Origin: an uncultured Collinsella sp.
Lineage (GTDB): Bacteria; Actinomycetota; Coriobacteriia; Coriobacteriales; Coriobacteriaceae
Direction of reading: 5' to 3'
Length of the DNA stretch: 27,950 bases
NCBI GenBank assembly: GCA_902490445.1
Contig: CABUDZ010000017.1
Span: 1-27,950 of the forward strand
In this document: piece by piece, positions 23,461 to 27,950 of the stretch
How the letters are laid out: each line of letters starts with the position of its first letter
Position numbering within the stretch: the first letter of the stretch is position 1
Translations under genes and position numbers: made by a program
The notes under the pieces: model-generated
What the model was told of the DNA's origin: nothing
Seen by the model: only the letters and a program-made list of their open reading frames with translations
Databases searched by the model: none

Positions 23461-26262
23461 TTAAAGGGCATTCGCGCAGCGCTTGCAAATGTGAGCGTGG
23501 CCGTTGTACTCGCCGACGGTGGTGCGGTAGTTCCAGCAACGGTCGCAGCACTCGCCCTCGGCAGCATCGATGGCAACAGAAAGCTCCTCGCCCTGGGTAA
23601 GCTCAACATCGGAGACGATGTAGAACTCGGCCAGGTCGACGGCCTTGTCGCCGGTCAGCAGCGCATACATTTCGGCGGGAACGACCGCCTTGACGCGGAC
23701 CTGCTGGCTCTTGGTGAAGGTGCCGGCGGAGCGGGCATCCTCAAGGGCCTTGGTCACGACGCTACGGAGCTCGAGTGAAGCCTCGAGCACGCCCTCAAAC
23801 TCGTTGGCCTCGTCGACCGTGATGGGCGACTTGTACCAATCGAGCAGCGCGGCGTACTTCTGGTGATCGACGCAGCCGGCGGGCGCATAGGCCATGGCCT
23901 CGTCGACCGTATAGGACAAGATCGGCTGCAGGTCGCGCATGAGCATCGAGAAGAGCTCGGCGAGCACGGTCTGGGCGCTGCGACGCTCGAGCGAGCCGGG
24001 CTTCTCACAGTACAGACGGTCCTTCAGGGCGTCGAGGTACACGTTGGAAAGCTCGGTAACCACGAAGTCGTAAAGCGCACGGTAAGCGCGCGGGAACTCG
24101 TAGCAAGAGTAAGCATCGTCGACCTCGGCCTGGACCTGGGTCAGACGGGCAACCATGAGCTTGTCGAGCGGCAGCAGGTCGGCAAAAGCGACGCCGTCGG
24201 TCTCGGGCTCAAACTGGCCCTCAAGCTCGGAGAGCAGGAAGCGCAGCGTGTTGCGGAAACGACGGTAGGCATCGGACGTACGAGCGAGAATCTCGTGGTC
24301 GATGGAAACGTCGGAGCTGGTGTCGACCGAGGCGACCCACAGGCGGATGATGTCGGCGCCCATCTCGTCACAGACCTTATTGGGGTCGATGACGTTGCCA
24401 AGCGACTTGGACATCTTACGGCCCTGGCCGTCGAGGGTGAAGCCCTGCGAGACGACCGCCTTGTACGGAGCGTGGCCGTTGGCGCCCACCGAGGTAAGCA
24501 GCGAGCTCTGGAACCAACCGCGGTGCTGGTCGGAGCCCTCGAGGTACACATCCGCCGGATACTCCAGCTCGGGACGGTACTCGCAGACGGCCTTCCAGGA
24601 AACGCCGGAATCCCACCACACGTCGAGGATGTCCTTATCGGCCTTGAGGTGATGGCCGCCGCACTTGGGGCAGACGCAGGCCTCGCCCAGGTAGCTCTCG
24701 GGAGCGTCGGTGAACCAGGCGTCGGAGCCCTTATCGTGGAAGAGCTTGATGACGGCGTCGAGCGTGGCGTCGTTCATGACCTTCTCGCCGCAGTCGGCGC
24801 AGGTGTAGCTGGGGATAGGCACGCCCCAGTTGCGCTGACGGCTGATGCACCAGTCGGGACGCTGCTCGACCATGGCGCCAATGCGGTTGGCGGCATGCGC
24901 CGGATACCATTTAACGTTCTCGCGGACCTCCTTGCCAGCCTGCTCGCGCAAGCCAGTCTTGTCCATCGAGACAAACCACTGGTCGGTAGCACGGAAGAGC
25001 ACCGGGTGCTTGCAGCGCCAGCAGTGCGGATAGCTGTGCGTGATCTTCTTCTCGAGGACCAGGGTGCCGCGCTCACGCAGGAACTCGATAATGTGAGGGT
25101 TGGCCTCGTCGGTATCCATACCGCTGAAGGGGCCACCGGTGCCAAACTCCTCACCGGTGTAGAACTTGCCGTCGTCGTCGACCGGCATGCAGATGTCGGT
25201 GATGCCCTCCTTGAGGCAGGCAAAGTAGTCGTCGACGCCGTGGCCGGGCGAGTTGTGGACGATACCGGTACCGTCATCGACACCGACGTAATCGGCCAGC
25301 AGCGCCACGCCCTCAACGCCGTCAAAGATCGGCTGCTTGTAGTGGATGTGGTGGAAGGTCTCGGCGGGAACCACATAGGGCTTGCCGTCGACCATAACCG
25401 GGGTGTACTCCCAGCCAAACTCCTCGCAGCACTTGGGAGCCAGGTCCTCGAGCATGACCTCGGCACGGCCCTCGTGCTCAACGGCGACATAGGCGGCGCC
25501 GGGCTTGAGGGAAACGGCCTGGTCGGAGGGGATGGTCCACGGCGTGGTCGTCCAGATGATAAAGTCGACCGGGCCGTCGAAGTCCTCGAGGCCGGCGGGC
25601 TTGGAAGTCATCTCAAAGCGCACGAAGATGGACGGGCTCGTCTCGTCGGAGTACTCAATCTCGGCCTCGGCCAGCGCGGTATGGCAGTGCTTGCACCAGT
25701 GAACCGGCTTGTGGCCGCGATAGATCATACCCTTATCGAACATGGCCTTAAAGACCTCGATGTCGGCGGCATCGTGCTGGTGATAGAGCGTCAGGTAGGG
25801 ATTGTCCCAGTCGCCGAGCACACCCAGACGACGGAAGCCGGCCTTCTGCAGCTCGATGTTCTCGACAGCGAACTTGTTGCAGAGCTCACGGATCTTAGCC
25901 GTGGAGGTCTGGTTGAACTTCTCGGTGCCGAGCTTCTCCTCGACCTTGTGCTCAATCGGCTGGCCGTGGCAGTCCCAACCGGGGACATAGGGAACCTCAT
26001 AGCCCTGCATCATCCAGTAACGGTTGATCATGTCCTTGGAGATCTTGTTCATGGCATGGCCGATGTGGATCGGGCCGTTGGCGTACGGAGGCCCGTCGTG
26101 CAGCACGAACTTCTTGTGACCCTCGTTCTTCTTCAGAACCTGCTCGTAGACCTTGTTGTCCTGCCAGTCCTTGAGCCGCTTGGGCTCGGACTTGGAAAGA
26201 CCGGCACGCATGGGAAAACCGGTCTTGGGCAGATTCATCGTCTGCTTGTACTCGTTTGCCAC
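23461..26262 (-). CDS. ileS: Isoleucyl-tRNA synthetase
   Basis: IleRS charges tRNA-Ile and edits valine. The 933-aa class I enzyme has the HIGH motif (PIHIGH, 64-69) and a CP1 editing domain with TTPWTIPSDQAV and DDGTGIVHNSPGHGVDDY. The catalytic WDCHGQPIE and KMSKS (about residue 615, GRKMSKSLGN) are present, and a C-terminal zinc finger (CDRCW...CKRC, last 35 residues) completes it. It is the bacterial, mupirocin-sensitive type by its C-terminal zinc finger and overall length. The start codon is GTG with AAAGGGG four bases upstream; an ATG eight codons in has no good site. Expression is controlled by the T-box leader upstream. Confidence 0.97.
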   Translation of the reverse strand: MANEYKQTMNLPKTGFPMRAGLSKSEPKRLKDWQDNKVYEQVLKKNEGHKKFVLHDGPPYANGPIHIGHAMNKISKDMINRYWMMQGYEVPYVPGWDCHGQPIEHKVEEKLGTEKFNQTSTAKIRELCNKFAVENIELQKAGFRRLGVLGDWDNPYLTLYHQHDAADIEVFKAMFDKGMIYRGHKPVHWCKHCHTALAEAEIEYSDETSPSIFVRFEMTSKPAGLEDFDGPVDFIIWTTTPWTIPSDQAVSLKPGAAYVAVEHEGRAEVMLEDLAPKCCEEFGWEYTPVMVDGKPYVVPAETFHHIHYKQPIFDGVEGVALLADYVGVDDGTGIVHNSPGHGVDDYFACLKEGITDICMPVDDDGKFYTGEEFGTGGPFSGMDTDEANPHIIEFLRERGTLVLEKKITHSYPHCWRCKHPVLFRATDQWFVSMDKTGLREQAGKEVRENVKWYPAHAANRIGAMVEQRPDWCISRQRNWGVPIPSYTCADCGEKVMNDATLDAVIKLFHDKGSDAWFTDAPESYLGEACVCPKCGGHHLKADKDILDVWWDSGVSWKAVCEYRPELEYPADVYLEGSDQHRGWFQSSLLTSVGANGHAPYKAVVSQGFTLDGQGRKMSKSLGNVIDPNKVCDEMGADIIRLWVASVDTSSDVSIDHEILARTSDAYRRFRNTLRFLLSELEGQFEPETDGVAFADLLPLDKLMVARLTQVQAEVDDAYSCYEFPRAYRALYDFVVTELSNVYLDALKDRLYCEKPGSLERRSAQTVLAELFSMLMRDLQPILSYTVDEAMAYAPAGCVDHQKYAALLDWYKSPITVDEANEFEGVLEASLELRSVVTKALEDARSAGTFTKSQQVRVKAVVPAEMYALLTGDKAVDLAEFYIVSDVELTQGEELSVAIDAAEGECCDRCWNYRTTVGEYNGHAHICKRCANAL

Positions 26263-26305
26263 GGTACCCCTTTCTTGTCATGGGCGCGCACGCCCTCTGG
26301 GCACC

Positions 26306-26343
26306 AAAAAAGCGCCCGTCCCTACAAGCTGGGACGAAGCGCC
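26306..26343 (-). terminator. T-box-controlled terminator of ileS
   Basis: On the minus strand GCGCTTCGTCCC pairs with GGGACGGGCGC around an 8-nt loop, with a bulge, and is followed by TTTTTT. Its 5' arm shares bases with the 3' arm of the antiterminator, so the two structures exclude each other. It lies 43 nt before the ileS start codon. Confidence 0.9.
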
Positions 26344-26600
26344 ACAAACGGGCTGCACGCCCGCAAAAGCTCTTCGTTTAACCACCCAGCTTAGATGCCC
26401 TCGCCCGCGTATTCGCGCGCTCGCATCCGTTACTCGGCTGGTCTGTATCGACGACCATCTCGGCGATGTCTACTAAGACGTGCCTGTGCGGCGCGCCCGT
26501 TGGGACCGCAGCTCCGGGGTGATTTTCATCGGTCGCATGCACGGGTTCTCAGCGCTCCCCGCTCTCTGTAGCATGCGGACGGCCGACTACTCGTCCCCAT
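26306..26600 (-). promoter_or_regulatory. Isoleucine T-box riboswitch (tRNA-Ile sensing leader of ileS)
   Basis: The leader binds uncharged tRNA-Ile and lets transcription continue into ileS. Stem I begins near 26597 with GGGG pairing CCCC (26517-26520). The specifier loop contains AAAATCACC, with the isoleucine codon ATC at 26523-26521, and TCGG pairs CCGA above it. The antiterminator is explicit: AAGCTGGG (26392-26385) pairs with CCCAGCTT (26333-26326), and ACGAAG (26377-26372) with CTTCGT (26339-26334). Between them on the 5' arm is the 7-nt bulge TGGTTAA (26384-26378), whose TGGT fits the ACCA end of tRNA-Ile. The competing terminator is at 26306-26343. The sequence between the antiterminator arms holds a small extra GC-rich hairpin (CGGGC...GCCCG). 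Confidence 0.92.
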
Positions 26601-26605
26601 CAACG

Positions 26606-26633
26606 CTTATGCGCTGTATGGTAACACGGTCAA
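26606..26633 (-). promoter_or_regulatory. Likely ileS leader promoter
   Basis: On the minus strand TTGACC (26628-26633) and CATAAG (26606-26611) stand 16 bp apart. Transcription would begin near 26599, just before the first strand of Stem I, which supports the placement. Confidence 0.6.
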
Positions 26634-26747
26634 CGCCGGCGAAAAACCCTCAACATCGGTTTCATACTTTAGAAACTTCTCGCGATCGCAAGCACTCACT
26701 TGGAGCAAAATACCTGAAAGCACTTTATCTAACGAAAGAAGGCTGCT
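26634..26747. other. Intergenic region between divergent ileS leader and dehydrogenase
   Basis: This 114-bp stretch must hold the plus-strand promoter of the dehydrogenase gene. TTGGAG at 26700 is a possible -35, but the hexamer at 17-18 bp (CTTTAT or TTTATC) is poor. CATACT near 26663 is another possible -10. CGCGATCGC near 26681 is a short palindrome of unknown meaning. No gene or tRNA is seen in it. Confidence 0.4.
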
Positions 26748-27830
26748 ATGCGCACGATTGGAATGAGCGACTACACCGTCGGCGAGGACTGCTTTGACGA
26801 GCTGCCCGGCGCACTGGACGAGTACGGAGCGACCAAGGTCGCGATTATCGGTGGTAAACGAGCACTGGCAGCGGCGCTTCCCGGTATCGAAGCGGCGCTG
26901 GAGGGCACCGACGTCGAGATTCTGGAGACGCGCGTCTACGGCACCAACAGTACGCGCGCCAATATCGCCAAGGTTGTGAACTCCCCTGTCTGCCAAGAAG
27001 CCGACGTTCTTATCGCATGCGGCGGCGGCAAGGCGCTCGACACCGTCAAGACAGCGGCCATCGAGCTCAAGAAGATCGTCTTTACGGTACCGACGATCTG
27101 CTCCAACTGCTCGGCCGCGACCGCCATTGCCGTTGTCTACAACGACGACGGCTCGCTCGAGGGCTATTCGTACCCAAACCGCCCCGCGCACATCTTCATC
27201 AACCCCAAGATCATCGCCGAGGCTCCGGCGGAGTACTTCTGGGCGGGCGTGGGCGATGCCCTGTCCAAGCAGCCCGAGGTCGAGTACGCCACGAGCGCCG
27301 GCAACCTGGAGCACACCGCCGGACTTGGCCTGGCACTCGCCCACACCTGCTCCGAGCCGCTGTTTACCTATGGCGTGCAGGGTCTAGAGGACGTGCGCCA
27401 GGACCTGTCGAGCGAGGCCGTCAAGCAGATCGCGCTCGACATCGTGGTCAACACGGGCTATGTCTCGAACCTGACCAACCAAAACGATTACTACTACAAC
27501 TCGAGCGTGGCGCATGCGTTCTACAACGCCACGTGCAGCATCCCGCGCGAGGGCTCCTACCTGCACGGCGAGGTCGTGAGCCTGGGCGTGCTCGTGCTGT
27601 TTGCCTATACGGGCGATACCAAGAACCTTGAGCGCTACGCCGCCTTTAACAAGCAGATGGGGCTGCCCGTGACGCTTGAGCAGGTCGGCCTTTCCGAGGC
27701 CGACATCCCTGCCCTGTGCGAGTTCGCGCACGCCACCAACGAGTGGAAGCAGGGCAACCCCGAGCCCTTCACCGACGAAAAGTTCGCCGCCGCCATCAAG
27801 GCTGCCGACGCTTACGGCCACACGCTCTAG
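26748..27830 (+). CDS. Iron-containing alcohol dehydrogenase family protein (GldA/HcxA-like)
   Basis: This 360-aa oxidoreductase has the dehydroquinate synthase/Fe-alcohol dehydrogenase fold. The NAD-binding GGGKALDTV lies at 92-100 and VPTICSNCSAATA follows at about 114-126. The metal ligands Asp170 (GVGDALSK), His256 (SVAHAFYN) and His273 (YLHGEVVSLG) are all present, so it should be active. It resembles GldA (glycerol to dihydroxyacetone) and the E. coli YbdH/HcxA hydroxycarboxylate dehydrogenase. The Cys-rich CSNCSA segment and YNDDGSLEGYSY are nearer the second, but the substrate cannot be set from sequence alone. GAAGG five bases before the ATG gives the start. It is divergent from ileS and ends in a repeat-borne terminator, so it is probably monocistronic. 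Confidence 0.9.
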   Translation: MRTIGMSDYTVGEDCFDELPGALDEYGATKVAIIGGKRALAAALPGIEAALEGTDVEILETRVYGTNSTRANIAKVVNSPVCQEADVLIACGGGKALDTVKTAAIELKKIVFTVPTICSNCSAATAIAVVYNDDGSLEGYSYPNRPAHIFINPKIIAEAPAEYFWAGVGDALSKQPEVEYATSAGNLEHTAGLGLALAHTCSEPLFTYGVQGLEDVRQDLSSEAVKQIALDIVVNTGYVSNLTNQNDYYYNSSVAHAFYNATCSIPREGSYLHGEVVSLGVLVLFAYTGDTKNLERYAAFNKQMGLPVTLEQVGLSEADIPALCEFAHATNEWKQGNPEPFTDEKFAAAIKAADAYGHTL

Positions 27831-27839
27831 GGCTGGCCC

Positions 27840-27886
27840 AAAACCACCACAAAGGGGACAGGCACCTTTCTGGTGGTTTTTTATTG
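27840..27886 (+). terminator. Repeat-borne Rho-independent terminator after the dehydrogenase
   Basis: The stem (27840-27855 with 27865-27880, one mismatch) closes a 9-nt loop and is followed by TTATT after a TTTT arm end. The stem and loop reproduce the element at 20201-20240: AAAACCACCACAAAGG and the loop core GGGGACAGGCACC. It lies 9 nt after the stop codon. Confidence 0.87.
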
Positions 27887-27902
27887 CTCCAGCATTCAGT
27901 TC

Positions 27903-27949
27903 GTACTCGAACCCGATTCTTTACGAGAAAGGGTTCGGGTACGTTTTTT
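27903..27949 (+). terminator. Second terminator-like hairpin at the right edge
   Basis: GTACTCGAACCC (27903-27914) pairs with GGGTTCGGGTAC (27931-27942), with one T-G pair and a possible inner TTCT/AGAA extension, and is followed by GTTTTTT. It lies 17 nt after the previous terminator and points the same way. It may be a back-up terminator, or belong to something beyond the window. Confidence 0.75.
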
Positions 27950-27950
27950 G

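Noticed and set aside
23863..26394. An 843-codon open frame opposite ileS on the plus strand
   Set aside because: It lies wholly antisense to an unmistakable IleRS. Its translation is low in complexity and lacks domains; strong GC bias at third positions leaves few stops in this frame.

Overview
The window looks like a chromosomal housekeeping segment from a high-GC member of the Coriobacteriia (Actinomycetota), most likely Collinsella or a close relative. This is inferred from base composition, from the gene order (aroK-aroB-M24 peptidase-efp-asp23-nusB resembles the actinobacterial aroK-aroB-aroD-pepQ-efp-nusB cluster) and from protein style. I could not run a database search. Nearly everything is on the minus strand. 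The exceptions are one small membrane-protein gene (13551-13790) and a dehydrogenase at the right edge (26748-27830). No tRNA, rRNA, CRISPR array, prophage or insertion sequence was recognised.

Layout, in the direction of minus-strand transcription. (1) A T-box leader (26306-about 26600) controls ileS; a bidirectional terminator and then lspA and an RluA-family pseudouridine synthase follow. (2) A processive-type membrane glycosyltransferase ends in a repeat-borne terminator. (3) A minimal prepilin peptidase, a dGTPase-like HD hydrolase and rarA come next. (4) A tightly packed stress-type module follows: a DUF948-like protein, a degenerate SpoIIAB/RsbW-like protein, a SigB/SigF-type sigma factor and an AI-2E-family transporter, with overlaps of -8, +1 and -4 nt. 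(5) After the small plus-strand gene come alaS, ruvX, mltG, yqeG, aroK and an aroB-like gene. (6) Then a lone M24 aminopeptidase. (7) The last operon is efp, asp23-like, nusB, xseB, tlyA, nadK and recN, with a bidirectional terminator at the left edge.

Most genes serve translation (ileS, alaS, efp, tlyA, the pseudouridine synthase), nucleic-acid maintenance (recN, ruvX, rarA, xseB, dGTPase), the envelope (mltG, lspA, glycosyltransferase) or core metabolism (nadK, aroK). The points most worth a second look are these. The AroB homologue sits at the syntenic place but has lost its metal ligands and NAD glycine motif. The partner encoded next to the sigma factor has a GHKL-like fold but lacks ATP-binding motifs. 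The ileS T-box has a complete antiterminator/terminator pair. Two distant terminators share an almost identical stem and loop, which suggests a dispersed element. The small membrane gene lies convergent with the transporter and may be covered by antisense transcription.
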